Source: Bacteroidaceae bacterium
GTDB lineage: Bacteria > Bacteroidota > Bacteroidia > Bacteroidales > Bacteroidaceae
Direction: 5' to 3'
NCBI GenBank assembly: GCA_017516885.1
Contig: JAFXAR010000012.1
Location: 1 to 64,000 of the forward strand
Length of the DNA: 64,000 bases
Positions within the stretch are counted from its first letter, which is position 1. Each line of letters opens with the position of its first letter. The notes beneath the pieces are model-generated. The model had not been told where the DNA came from. It did no database searches and worked only from the letters and a program-made list of their open reading frames with translations. Position numbers and translations under genes: made by a program. This document shows positions 16,927 to 25,500 of this stretch, piece after piece.

Positions 16927-17164
16927 TTGTATCACTGTATCTTTGTATTAAAATAGGTATAATATGCTATATAACAAGTATTTACGATTGATACAAATGT
17001 GATACAAGTTAGAATTGTCGTGTGATACAAAAATTACAGCTGCATCGTTTTGTGATACAAAAGCTGAAATGAGATAATTTGTATCAGGTTTGTATCAAGA
17101 TTGTATCATTGTATTTCTCTTTAATATTCAATATATTATATTCCTTTTATTTGCTTTGATACAA
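16927..17164. repeat. Iteron-like cluster of nine TGATACAA sites
   Basis: The octamer TGATACAA occurs at 16989, 17000, 17033, 17053 and 17157, and its complement TTGTATCA at 16927, 17079, 17090 and 17101, giving nine perfect copies in 238 bases in both orientations. Further near-matches (GATACAAA at 17166, TGTATCTT at 16937) surround them. Such density is typical of replication-origin iterons or of an operator array for one DNA-binding protein. No replication protein lies next to it, but an XRE regulator does at 17725. Confidence 0.75.
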
Positions 17165-17645
17165 AGATACAAACCAAATGAGCGAAATATAATAAAGCTT
17201 GCTTTGATGTTTTACTGCGAATGCAGAACATCTTCGCCGTAAGGCAAAAATACAAAAGATTAGTACGGAAATAAAAAGAGAAGCAGGATTGACCATTAGA
17301 TTACGACACTAACTTTTGCTGAAATATTCGAAGGAAAAGAATGGGCAGTACAAGGGAGTGAACGAAAGCTTATGCGTCGCTTCGTAGTAGTTACACAATA
17401 ACCAAGTTAATTACCAGATCAAAGTTATACATTATCTTCTTATCGGAGCACTTGTCCGAAAGTATTAAAATTTTTCTAATTGCATTGGACAAATGGTTCT
17501 TTCTGTTTTGGTCTATTGGCTTGATGTAGTAGTTGATAGTTGGCGCAGCTAAAAATTTATGTTACGCTCACAGGTTTAATCATCAAATGCATGGTGGAAT
17601 ATAGCAGCACTGCTATTACAATTCAAAGATAACCGTGAATAAATA

Positions 17646-17676
17646 ATTATGCCTCGATGCAACATCGAGGCATAAT
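17646..17676 (-). terminator. 14-bp hairpin after the XRE gene
   Basis: A perfect 14-bp stem (17646-17659 with 17663-17676) and CAA loop lie about 50 bases after the stop codon of the minus-strand XRE gene. The role as terminator is inferred from position. Confidence 0.55.
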
Positions 17677-17724
17677 GTCTCCAATGGAACGTTTTCCTGA
17701 GTATTATGCTACATGATGTTCTTG

Positions 17725-18021
17725 TTAAGAATTACTGGAGATGTCTTCCAATAAGACTTTCTTCATAGGCTCATATAGCGCCTTAAATAAGGTACTACTT
17801 TCTGCAGGGATGTCTTCATCCGTTATGCATAGAAATAAAAGGTAAGCGTTAGGCACATTGAGGCATTCGCATATCTTATTAAGAGTCGCTTTTGATGGTA
17901 TAGTTTTATTGTTTTCAATACTGCATAATGCATTTGTTGATATATTACATTTGCTTGCCAATTCTTTTTGAGTGAAACCTTTCTCTTTTCTTATGACTTT
18001 TACAGCTGAACCTAGTTCCAT
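17725..18021 (-). CDS. XRE-family transcriptional regulator
   Basis: A 98-aa protein with a typical Cro/C1 helix-turn-helix in residues ~5-60 (IRKEKGFTQKELASKCNIST, then ALCSIENNKTIPSKATLNKI) and a short C-terminal helix for dimerisation. It probably represses or regulates nearby accessory genes. The iteron cluster 560 bases away could be its binding array, but this is inference. Upstream, a 188-base gap separates it from the unknown 273-aa gene on the same strand. Confidence 0.85.
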   Translation of the reverse strand: MELGSAVKVIRKEKGFTQKELASKCNISTNALCSIENNKTIPSKATLNKICECLNVPNAYLLFLCITDEDIPAESSTLFKALYEPMKKVLLEDISSNS

Positions 18022-18209
18022 TTTTTGTGCGTTTAGTTTTCGTTTTCAAACAACCCCATAATATTTGAGCCAATATTAAGTAACTTTAAAAAAAACAATC
18101 ACGCACTCTTTAATATTATTCTTATTCAGTGATGATATTAGTTGTTTCTTAACGTTATCGGGTAAATTTGATTTAACAATCTCGTCTTTTAATATATTTT
18201 TATTTATCA

Positions 18210-19031
18210 TTATATTCTCTGTTTATGCACCATAGGGATGTGTATAGTTGGAGCTCCTGATGATGCGGTTAATGTATCATTATAAATATCACAAAAAACA
18301 AAAGTTTTGTTATTGTCATCATCTGGGTTGTTGCTATCAACAGGGAATGTATGATATCGGGCGACTGTGTATATCTGCCTGAGTGTGGTTGTACTTGTTG
18401 GATTTATGCTATTATTAGCTCTTAATTTTGCTTGGTATAATCTGCTCTTAGTTATTCGAACTAATAATTCCGATTTGTAGTTTCTACTATGGACATGTTT
18501 ATGCTGTGAGTTTTCTGCGATTAAATAGATTTTGTCTCGCGAAAGCTCCTCGTTTGTTTTGTTTATAACGACATGACATATAATATCATCGTAAAAACTA
18601 TTTCTGTGTGGTGTCTGTTTTTTTACTTCTTGTACGAAATGGTCGCGAATTAATTCAGTGTCTATTTGATTCCAATTCTTGACATTCGTGTGTTCAACGC
18701 CTTTCTTTTTAAATACCGTGTAAAACTCGTCTAAATCGAAACGTTCTTGTGGAGTGAGCAAGTGTATATTTCTATTAGAACTAATAAAATAGGAACGTAA
18801 TTTGCGTATGTAGGCATTCGCAAATACCAAAAGCATCTCTTCATCTATACAGATGCTTGTGGTTTCTATTGCATCATATCCATTTTCTCTAAGCAAGGCT
18901 TCCAACGCACACTCCGGAACGTTCATGACCCTTTTTATGACTTCGAGTGAAGTCATAAATTCTGGTTTCAAGGTCTTTTTAATGCTTGTTTCCAGAAGAG
19001 ATTGTAGACAATGGTCAATAGTAAAAATCAT
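18210..19031 (-). CDS. Unknown 273-aa island protein
   Basis: Not recognised. Residues ~25-75 (MTSLEVIKRVMNVPECALEALL) look like a small helical domain of the kind that precedes many DNA- or RNA-binding modules. The middle (~110-200) is mixed helix and strand, and the last 60 residues are polar with a stretch of Asp/Asn (DSNNPDDDNNKTF). It has no signal peptide or membrane segment. Codon and base use are as A+T-rich as the other island genes. It lies between the XRE regulator and the toxin-antitoxin pair, 336 bases after the latter. It may be stress- or defence-related, but nothing in the sequence proves it. Confidence 0.55.
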   Translation of the reverse strand: MIFTIDHCLQSLLETSIKKTLKPEFMTSLEVIKRVMNVPECALEALLRENGYDAIETTSICIDEEMLLVFANAYIRKLRSYFISSNRNIHLLTPQERFDLDEFYTVFKKKGVEHTNVKNWNQIDTELIRDHFVQEVKKQTPHRNSFYDDIICHVVINKTNEELSRDKIYLIAENSQHKHVHSRNYKSELLVRITKSRLYQAKLRANNSINPTSTTTLRQIYTVARYHTFPVDSNNPDDDNNKTFVFCDIYNDTLTASSGAPTIHIPMVHKQRI

Positions 19032-19367
19032 ATATAGTTAAATTTTCGTTGCAAATATAGTGCCTGGATTTAAGATTTGCAAATAAATACAAGCGAAAGT
19101 TGTATTTAAATATTAAATTTCAAATTTATAATTGTTCAAAAAGTATTCCTGCATCGTAAGAAGGATATAAGAAACAAGGATACGTAATTAAGGTACACGC
19201 TTATGAATAATGATTGTTAGAGAATAACTCCTCTCATATCTGGTGGCTTGCACAGATTTGAATACAGAAATAGGATAATGTAAATAATCCACCCCAAAAT
19301 GAGGTGGATTATGTGAAAAACAGGTTATTTATAAAGTACAGTGAAAGTGATATGACATAATTAATAA
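19032..19367. other. Intergenic region with a terminator hairpin
   Basis: No gene is seen in these 336 bases. A 10-bp stem (19284-19293 with 19303-19312, loop of 9) lies 55 bases past the antitoxin stop codon and probably ends the toxin-antitoxin transcript. The rest is A+T-rich and likely holds the promoter of the 273-aa gene. Confidence 0.5.
19284..19312 (-). terminator. Terminator of the toxin-antitoxin operon
   Basis: A perfect 10-bp stem with a 9-nt loop (CCAAAATGA) lies 55 bases after the antitoxin stop codon. There is no long T-tract on the minus side, so termination efficiency is uncertain. Confidence 0.5.
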
Positions 19368-20465
19368 TTATCCGATTTTTCTACTCTCATCAGATTTGAA
19401 TTTGTACATACCGGTTTCATATGATATCCTGCCAAGTACAATCCATTTGTTCATGTCTTTATTCGATGCCCACTCTGTATATTTTCGCTGTATTACAATT
19501 GGATTTACTCGAACTTTTGGTGCATTTTTCCATTCATGATTTGAAATGAGTGCATTGGATGCATATTCGTTTGCTTCCCGTTCTTCTGGACTTTCATTAT
19601 CATAGTCTGGAATACTTAGCTTGCAATTGTTTTTGTCTTCATCTAAGTAATGAAGATATATATGGCCGATTTCATGCATTAAGGCAAAAGCAAAATTGTC
19701 AATTCTATTATATCTTTTTGTAAGTATGATATAAGGAATGCCTTTTTCTATATATGAATAGCCATCCACTGATGCTTTTTCGACTTTTTCTTCTATGCAG
19801 AAAGCGATTCCATTTTGCGAAAGAATCTTTTTTACAGCATCTTCAGTGTTTTGGTTTTTATGCAGAGCTACTTTAAGTTCCTCAATAACATTATTCTCTT
19901 CATCTCGTTTGAATATCCCCTCAATTTTTTGTATTCGTGCTTTCCTTTCTGCAAGTATCTTCCATGTCATCAACATACGGGTGTCTTGACCTGTTTTTGC
20001 TGATTTTTTAAACATACCATTAGCTTCAAGTTTAAGTTCTGCAGGTTTAGCAAGAAGACATTTTTCTATCAAGAAACTTAGTTGAGCGATTGGAGATTTT
20101 GCAGCCATAGCACAACGTTTGAATATTGTGTTAATGTCAAAAATCTCATTATAGAGTTTTAGCGTATTTATAGCTTTTTGTTCTTCAATGCTTTTTTGCT
20201 CTATGATTCTTATGTCGTAATCATATTGCGTTTGTAAATTTACCAATGATACTGCGGAAATTCCAAGCTTTTCTTCAATCTTATCTGCAACGGCTATAGT
20301 CATTGGACGTTTGCCTTTGATAAGTTCGCTTACATGTGATTTCTGCATACCTATCAATACAGCAAAGTCTTTTTGGGAGAGTTCGCGTGCCTCCAACTCG
20401 TACTTTAATATGGTACCTGGATGAGTAGCGCTCCAAGGTGTACTGCTTTCATTTCTTGTTGCCAT
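19368..20465 (-). CDS. HigA-like antitoxin fused to an ImmA/IrrE peptidase domain
   Basis: A 365-aa protein. Residues ~17-75 form an XRE-type helix-turn-helix of the HigA/VapI kind (LSQKDFAVLIGMQKSHVSEL). The C-terminal half carries the zinc-peptidase motif HEIGH (264-268) with a downstream acidic cluster (EEREANEYA, 294-302), as in ImmA/IrrE (M78) peptidases that cleave repressors. The two halves together give an antitoxin or repressor that may be controlled by proteolysis. It overlaps the toxin gene by 17 nt and is the second gene of the pair, the HigBA order. Length is greater than a simple HigA (~100 aa) because of the peptidase part. Confidence 0.85.
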   Translation of the reverse strand: MATRNESSTPWSATHPGTILKYELEARELSQKDFAVLIGMQKSHVSELIKGKRPMTIAVADKIEEKLGISAVSLVNLQTQYDYDIRIIEQKSIEEQKAINTLKLYNEIFDINTIFKRCAMAAKSPIAQLSFLIEKCLLAKPAELKLEANGMFKKSAKTGQDTRMLMTWKILAERKARIQKIEGIFKRDEENNVIEELKVALHKNQNTEDAVKKILSQNGIAFCIEEKVEKASVDGYSYIEKGIPYIILTKRYNRIDNFAFALMHEIGHIYLHYLDEDKNNCKLSIPDYDNESPEEREANEYASNALISNHEWKNAPKVRVNPIVIQRKYTEWASNKDMNKWIVLGRISYETGMYKFKSDESRKIG

Positions 20466-20775
20466 AATGATTCTTGTCTATTTCGATTAGTGAAATTTGG
20501 ATTCCATCTTCTGTCTCTATGAATAGTAGCCGCTCAACTCTATTGTTGAATATTCGTACAGAGCTCTTTGAGATGTGCTTTAATTGCTCGTAATGAAGGA
20601 AACTGTATTCTTTTAACTTCGATACGTGTTCAACAGAACGCATTATATTGTAAATGTCTGTCAGCTTTTTTACAAATTTCTTATCGCGAGAAAGTTCTTT
20701 ATATTTACCTTTTCTATTGTTACCTTCTATGATTAGCTCTCGTAGGTCATCATCAATTATTTCTACAGTCAACAT
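20449..20775 (-). CDS. HigB-like (RelE superfamily) toxin
   Basis: A 108-aa protein with the layout of host-inhibition HigB toxins: an N-terminal strand (MLTVEIIDDDLRELI), a helix pair with KFVKKLTDIYNIMRSVEHV, and C-terminal strands RVERLLFIETEDGIQISLIE. These toxins cleave mRNA at the ribosome. It precedes and overlaps the HigA-like gene by 17 nt. It looks full length. The assignment rests on fold pattern, neighbour and order rather than on a unique catalytic motif. Confidence 0.75.
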   Translation of the reverse strand: MLTVEIIDDDLRELIIEGNNRKGKYKELSRDKKFVKKLTDIYNIMRSVEHVSKLKEYSFLHYEQLKHISKSSVRIFNNRVERLLFIETEDGIQISLIEIDKNHYGNKK

Positions 20776-20962
20776 GTATTGTACAAAATACTTTATATTT
20801 TATGGCAAATATACTGAATAATTCCCAAAAAATGGGAACATATTGCTGAATTTTGTTGTTTTATTAGATTTTTTTGCATTTTTAATCGAAGATAGCCTTA
20901 CTTATATCTCTATAACGTTAAGGTGTGTTGTTTTGCTCAAGAGGTTGCCGTATATAAAAATG

Positions 20963-20998
20963 CCACTCGCGGCGAGCTTCACAGCGGGCCGCGAGTGG
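20963..20998. terminator. G+C-rich 11-bp hairpin
   Basis: A perfect 11-bp stem (20963-20973 with 20988-20998) with a 14-nt loop lies 22 bases past the stop codon of the small HTH gene at 21020. It stands out against the A+T-rich surroundings and most likely ends that transcript. Confidence 0.6.
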
Positions 20999-21019
20999 TC
21001 TTTAATGATTGGGGAATTC

Positions 21020-21253
21020 TCAAACATTCACTTTTTTCAAAAGGAAGTTCGTTATTTCGTTTTTACTGAAATAGTATGTCTTGTGTTGTTTATGAAAGGG
21101 TAACTGTCCTCTATAGCACATTTGCTTGATTGCAGCTTCGGACTTGCTCAATTTTATAGCTGTATCAGACAGTGACAACACCTCGTCATTCAACGTGTAC
21201 ATTTCTAATGCAACTTGCTTGGCAATAGCTTTTATGTCGGCACTTTTCAACAT
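21020..21253 (-). CDS. Small helix-turn-helix (excisionase-like) protein
   Basis: A 77-aa protein. Residues ~25-70 (LSLSDTAIKLSKSEAAIKQM, then PFHKQHKTYYFSKNEITNFL) match the winged MerR-like HTH_17/excisionase pattern, in which a short helix-turn-helix is followed by the aromatic Y-F-S/K-x-E-I motif. Such proteins direct excision of integrated elements or act as small regulators in Bacteroidota. It is the last accessory gene before the core block that begins with the small RNA and dnaE-trxA. No integrase is adjacent, so the true partner may be lost or distant. Confidence 0.7.
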   Translation of the reverse strand: MLKSADIKAIAKQVALEMYTLNDEVLSLSDTAIKLSKSEAAIKQMCYRGQLPFHKQHKTYYFSKNEITNFLLKKVNV

Positions 21254-21458
21254 AGGCTTTTCGAGATGGTATTAAATTGCTGTATTGTATAATTTACTGC
21301 AAAAATAGATGTCGTATTTGTGTTGAAAAAGACCTTTGGCATAAGATTTTTTGCAGAATAATACAAAAGAAAAAATAACCGGTATGACCAGGTTTGATGA
21401 GAGTCGAAAGAATGTAAATAAAGTAAGACTCTGATTTTATCTTTTAAATCATTTTTTG

Positions 21459-21466
21459 TACCTTTG
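21459..21466 (+). promoter_or_regulatory. -7 box of the small RNA promoter
   Basis: TACCTTTG matches the Bacteroidota TAnnTTTG element exactly and predicts transcription from about 21472. No clear TTTG at -33 is visible. No protein gene follows on this strand, so the promoter supports a stand-alone RNA. Confidence 0.6.
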
Positions 21467-21471
21467 TCTAA

Positions 21472-21732
21472 CAAACAATCAAACAATGCGTACTTGATAT
21501 GCGTACTTGATAAAAATTAACTTTAAAAAACGAGATTAAATTAAGGACAATTTTACACCGGAAAAAGTGAGTGTATGACCCCTGATTTTTAGATAAAAAT
21601 GGCCTCACAGACCGCTGTGGAATGGTATCGCAAAAGATGCTTTTCTCCTTGGTCGATTGCATTTTCCTACGGAATCACGATAATCCCAAGCGAGTCACAG
21701 AAAAAGACGAGAAACAAATTCTCGTCTTTTTT
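21472..21732 (+). ncRNA. Candidate small RNA (6S/Bacteroidales-1-like)
   Basis: A ~260-nt unit is bounded by a Bacteroidota-type -7 box (21459-21466) and a strong terminator: a 12-bp stem 21702-21713 with 21719-21730 and a T-tract. It contains no convincing reading frame, and the next genes lie on the opposite strand. Inside are short hairpins, for example CACAG-ACCG-CTGTG near 21608, and a tandem 13-nt duplication near its 5' end (21486-21511). The Bacteroidales-1 RNA, proposed to be the 6S RNA of this order, has this layout of alternate promoter and terminator. I cannot verify the secondary structure by eye, so the 6S identity is a suggestion. Confidence 0.5.
21702..21732 (+). terminator. 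Intrinsic terminator of the small RNA
   Basis: A perfect 12-bp stem (21702-21713 with 21719-21730), loop ACAAA, with six T residues at the 3' side. This is the clearest textbook terminator in the window. Confidence 0.85.
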
Positions 21733-21739
21733 GTTTGTA

Positions 21740-21769
21740 TTTTCGGCCGATTGCGCAATCGGCCGAAAA
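21740..21769. repeat. 30-bp perfect palindrome
   Basis: A loop-less perfect inverted repeat centred at 21754/21755 with a G+C-rich core and A/T ends (TTTT...AAAA). It lies right behind the small RNA terminator and may serve as a bidirectional transcription stop between the RNA and the convergent dnaE-trxA operon. Confidence 0.7.
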
Positions 21770-21855
21770 AATATATATGCGAATTCAATAGAACCGAAGT
21801 ATGCCTAAAATTGTGGTTGCTTTGCTGCAAGGGCGAACACAATCTGTCCTATTGC

Positions 21856-21893
21856 CATATAACGGCATAATCAGTCGATTATGCCGTTATATG
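21856..21893 (-). terminator. 17-bp hairpin ending the dnaE-trxA operon
   Basis: A perfect 17-bp stem (21856-21872 with 21877-21893) and AGTC loop overlap the last codons and stop codon of the 107-aa gene. The stem thus doubles as coding sequence and terminator. Confidence 0.7.
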
Positions 21894-22194
21894 ATAGTTC
21901 CCCTTCTACTACAAAGTAGAGATCCTCGGGGGCAAATTCGCCTATTCCGTTCTTCTTTGCCTCCTTGGCTATGAACTTTGCAATCTCCTCAATGTCAATG
22001 TCAACATATTCGCTATTGCTGTCAAGGATTCCGCTCTTGTCGTAATAGTCATATATTGTATCAAGGAAATAGTAGAATTCATCTTCGCTGAATTTCTCCT
22101 TCAGGTCCTGAGGCAATCTTTCGCGTATGTATGCAATGGTCTTCTCGTCGTCGAGGTCTTCCATGCCGAATTCGTCATTCTGCATATTCCCCAT
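21871..22194 (-). CDS. Conserved acidic protein downstream of trxA
   Basis: A 107-aa, very acidic protein without signal peptide or membrane segment. It is predicted to be mostly helical (TIAYIRERLPQDLKEKFSED, then DTIYDYYDKSG). No named family is recognised. Its start codon overlaps the trxA stop codon in a TAATG junction, so it is translationally coupled to thioredoxin and is a real gene of the dnaE-trxA operon. Its 3' end lies inside the terminator hairpin. A housekeeping role tied to this operon is likely but not shown. Confidence 0.75.
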   Translation of the reverse strand: MGNMQNDEFGMEDLDDEKTIAYIRERLPQDLKEKFSEDEFYYFLDTIYDYYDKSGILDSNSEYVDIDIEEIAKFIAKEAKKNGIGEFAPEDLYFVVEGELSYNGIID

Positions 22195-22511
22195 TAGCCC
22201 AAAAGTGCGTCAAACTTAGCTTTCACCTCGCTCTTTGACTTAGAGCCGACGAACTTGTCAACAATCTTGCCGTCCTTGATGAAGATAACTGTGGGCACAT
22301 TGCGTATGCCGTATTCCATAGTGAGGTCGTCGGCCTCTTCAATGTCGCACTTTGCTACTGCAATGCGGCCTTCATACTCCTGTGAAAGTTCCTCAATGAT
22401 GGGGGCCAGCTGCTTGCAAGGACCGCACCATGTTGCGCTGAAGTCCAATACTATAGGCAACTCTGTTGCCATAAATTCCTTAGCATTGTCGTTTGTTAGA
22501 TTAACTGCCAT
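22194..22511 (-). CDS. trxA: Thioredoxin
   Basis: A 105-aa cytoplasmic thioredoxin with the redox-active WCGPCK motif (Cys29 and Cys32), the cis-proline segment VPTVIFIKDG and no signal peptide. It reduces protein disulfides using electrons from thioredoxin reductase. It follows dnaE by 45 bases on the same strand and shares its stop region with the next gene. Length and motifs are those of a standard single-domain thioredoxin. Confidence 0.96.
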   Translation of the reverse strand: MAVNLTNDNAKEFMATELPIVLDFSATWCGPCKQLAPIIEELSQEYEGRIAVAKCDIEEADDLTMEYGIRNVPTVIFIKDGKIVDKFVGSKSKSEVKAKFDALLG

Positions 22512-22556
22512 AAGTGTAATTTTTTATAAAATGGTTAATAATATGTTTTTATCTGC

Positions 22557-25500
22557 TTAATTGAGTTTGCATTCAATGTTATCTATGCTCCGGAGATATT
22601 CCACAAGCTCTTGTGTTACCTCGATGTCGCGGTTCTTTGACGTGAGCTCGAGCACAAATTCATGCTCGTAGTCCTTTACCTTGAAAATCACTTTGCTGTT
22701 TCCGGGGTGGCGCTCAATATAGTCAATAATGGTGGCATAGAGTTCCTCGGTAAGAGACATGATGTCAAAGGAAATAGTGATGCTCTTTACCATGTTCTCT
22801 TTTATTTCGGGCATAAGGTCAATGCTGTCCACTACAAAGCTCACCTTTTCGGGATTCCAGCGTTGCGGCTGGCAGCTGCCCTTTATGTAGAGGAAATTGC
22901 CGGGTATAAAGTAATTTTGCTTCTTCATCCACTCCTCGCCGGCAAAGAACAGTTCGGCAGTTCCCGAGAAGTCCTCGAGCAGCGCAACTCCGTAAGGTGT
23001 GCCTTTCTTCGTGAATCCAGTGCGCGGCGGGTCGCTTACAACGCCGCCAAGCGTTATTTTCCGGCCGACGAGTGCTTGCGGATTCTCCATTTCGGCAGCC
23101 TTTGTGTTGCAGAATTCATTGAGTATGAGCGCGTAGTCATCGAGCGGGTGTGCCGACAGATATATGCCCACAAGCTCTCTTTCCCGGTTCAGCTTTTCAA
23201 GCGTGCTCCAAACTGCGCCCTGAGGAACTTCGGGGCGTGGTATTTCTGCCATTTCGGTATCTCCAAAGAGCGATGCGCTGGCATTTGCCTTGTCGTTCTG
23301 ATAGAGGTTGCCGTATCGCACAAGCGCCTCAATAAATTGGTCGCCCTTGCTGTTTGTGCCTGCATACTGTTCGCGTGTAATGCCGCCGGGCAGTTCGTCA
23401 AAAGCGCCGGCATAGGCAAGGCATTCAAGGTTCTTCCGGTTACATGCTGTGAGGTTAACTCTCTCAACAAAGTCAAAGACGCTCGTAAATGGGCCATTCG
23501 CTTCGCGCTCGTCAATAATGCACTGAACGGCATTTTCGCCCACGCCCTTTACGGCGCAGAGGCCGAAGCGGATGTCGCCGTTCTTGTTGACGCTGAATTT
23601 GCGGCGCGACTCGTTGACATCGGGCCCAAGAACATTTATTCCCATGCTCTTGCACTCCTGCATGAGTTTGGTAATTTCAGTTATCTTGTCAAGGTTGCGG
23701 CTCATTGCGCCGGCCATGTACTGCGATGGATAGTTGGCCTTTAGATATGCTGTCTGGTATGCTACCCATGAGTAGCATGTGGCATGCGACTTGTTGAATG
23801 CGTACGATGCAAACTTCTCCCAGTCGGTCCAAATCTTCTCAAGGACTTTCTCTTCGTGGCCGTTCTTCTTGCCGCCATTTATGAACTTGGGCTTAAGTTC
23901 GTCAAGCTTGTCCTTAAGCTTCTTTCCCATGGCCTTGCGCAGAGTGTCGCTCTCGCCTCGCGTGAAATCGGCAAGAAGGCGGGAGAGAAGCATCACCTGC
24001 TCCTGGTAGACGGTGATTCCGTATGTATCCTTGAGGTACTTTTCCATGCAGGGAATATCGTACTGCACAAGCGCGGGATTGTGCTTGCGCTGGATAAAGT
24101 CGGGAATATAGTCCATTGGACCGGGACGGTAGAGGGCGTTCATGGCAATGAGGTCCTCAAATGTGCTCGGCTGGAGCTCGCGCAGATATTTCTGCATGCC
24201 GGGCGACTCAAACTGGAATGTTCCAATTGTGTTTCCGCTGCAATACAGTTCGTAGGTCTTTGGGTCGTCAATGGGAATTGAGTCAATGTCCACTTCAATC
24301 TTAAGGCTCTGGCGTATGTTCTCAAGTGCCTCTTTTATTACAGACAGCGTCTTAAGTCCAAGGAAGTCCATTTTGATGAGGCCGGTCTCTTCAATGACGC
24401 TTCCCTCGTACTGTGTAACGAGCATCTTTTCTCCGGTCTCCTTGTCCTCGGCAATGCTTATTGGCACATGGTCGGTAATGTCGTCACGGCAGATGATTGT
24501 TCCGCAGGCATGCACGCCGGTGTTGCGCACATTGCCCTCAAGCATCTTGGCATATTTTATGGTATCTCTCAGCAGAGGGTCGGGCGACGCCTCGGCCTCG
24601 CGCAGTTCGGGAACTGACTTTATTGCATTGGTCAGGTTCATCTTCAGTCCGTCGGGCAGCCGGTCGGGTATTGCCTTGCAGAGCTTGTTTGATATGTCAA
24701 GCGGTACTTTCTGCACTCGTGCAACATCCTTTATGGCCAGTTTTGTTGCCATTGTGCCGTATGTTATGATATGCGCCACCTTCTCCTGCCCGTATTTTTC
24801 GGTTACCCAGTTTAGCACGCGTCCGCGTCCGTCATCGTCAAAGTCAACATCAATATCGGGGAGCGATATGCGGTCGGGGTTAAGGAAGCGCTCAAACAGC
24901 AGGTCGTACTTTATGGGGTCTACGCGTGTAATTCCCAGTGCGTATGCTACAACGCTGCCGGCTGCAGAGCCTCGGCCCGGGCCTACAGAAACTCCCAGTT
25001 CCTCGCGCGCAGCGCGTATGAAGTCCTGCACAATCAGGAAGTAGCCCGGGAAACCCATGGTTTTCATAATGTGCAGTTCAAAGTCAATGCGGTCGGTAAG
25101 TTCCTGGCTGAACGGTTCGGGGTAGCATTTCTTTGCTCCGTCGTATGTGATTTTTCTAAGGTAGTCGCCCTCAAGCTTTATCCTGTAGAGCTTGTCGTAA
25201 CCGCCAAGCTTCTTTATCTTCTTTTCGGCCTCTTCCTGAGAAAGCACCACGTTGCCCTTTTCGTCACGCGTGAATTCGTTGAAGAGGTCCTCGTGGCTGA
25301 ATGTCTGCCTGTATCCCTCTTCTGTGCCAAAATCCTCGGGAATCTCAAAGTTTGGCATAATTGGAGCATTGTCAATGGAGTAGTATTCAACCTTGTCGCA
25401 TATTTCTACAGTGTTCGACATTGATTCAGGTATGTCGCTGAACATCTCCCACATCTCCTCCTTGGTCTTCATCCACTCCTGCTTTGAGTAGAGCATGCGG

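Larger units (their letters stand above)
16603..17724. other. 1.1-kb gene-free region with an iteron cluster
   Basis: No reading frame here looks like a gene on either strand. The central part (16927-17164) is packed with TGATACAA/TTGTATCA repeats, described separately. The right part (17187-17640) has short open frames without recognisable motifs and could be decayed coding DNA. A 14-bp hairpin at 17646-17676 closes the region. Confidence 0.6.

Noticed and set aside
16927..17164. CRISPR array
   Set aside because: Repeats are only 8 bases, in both orientations and at irregular spacing. No cas genes are present.
1..21400. A complete integrative conjugative element
   Set aside because: No relaxase, coupling protein or conjugation (Tra) genes are seen. 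Integrase and ArdA alone do not prove it.
22662..23744. A long plus-strand reading frame opposite dnaE
   Set aside because: It lies entirely within dnaE on the other strand, is cysteine/alanine-rich in an unnatural way and matches no family.
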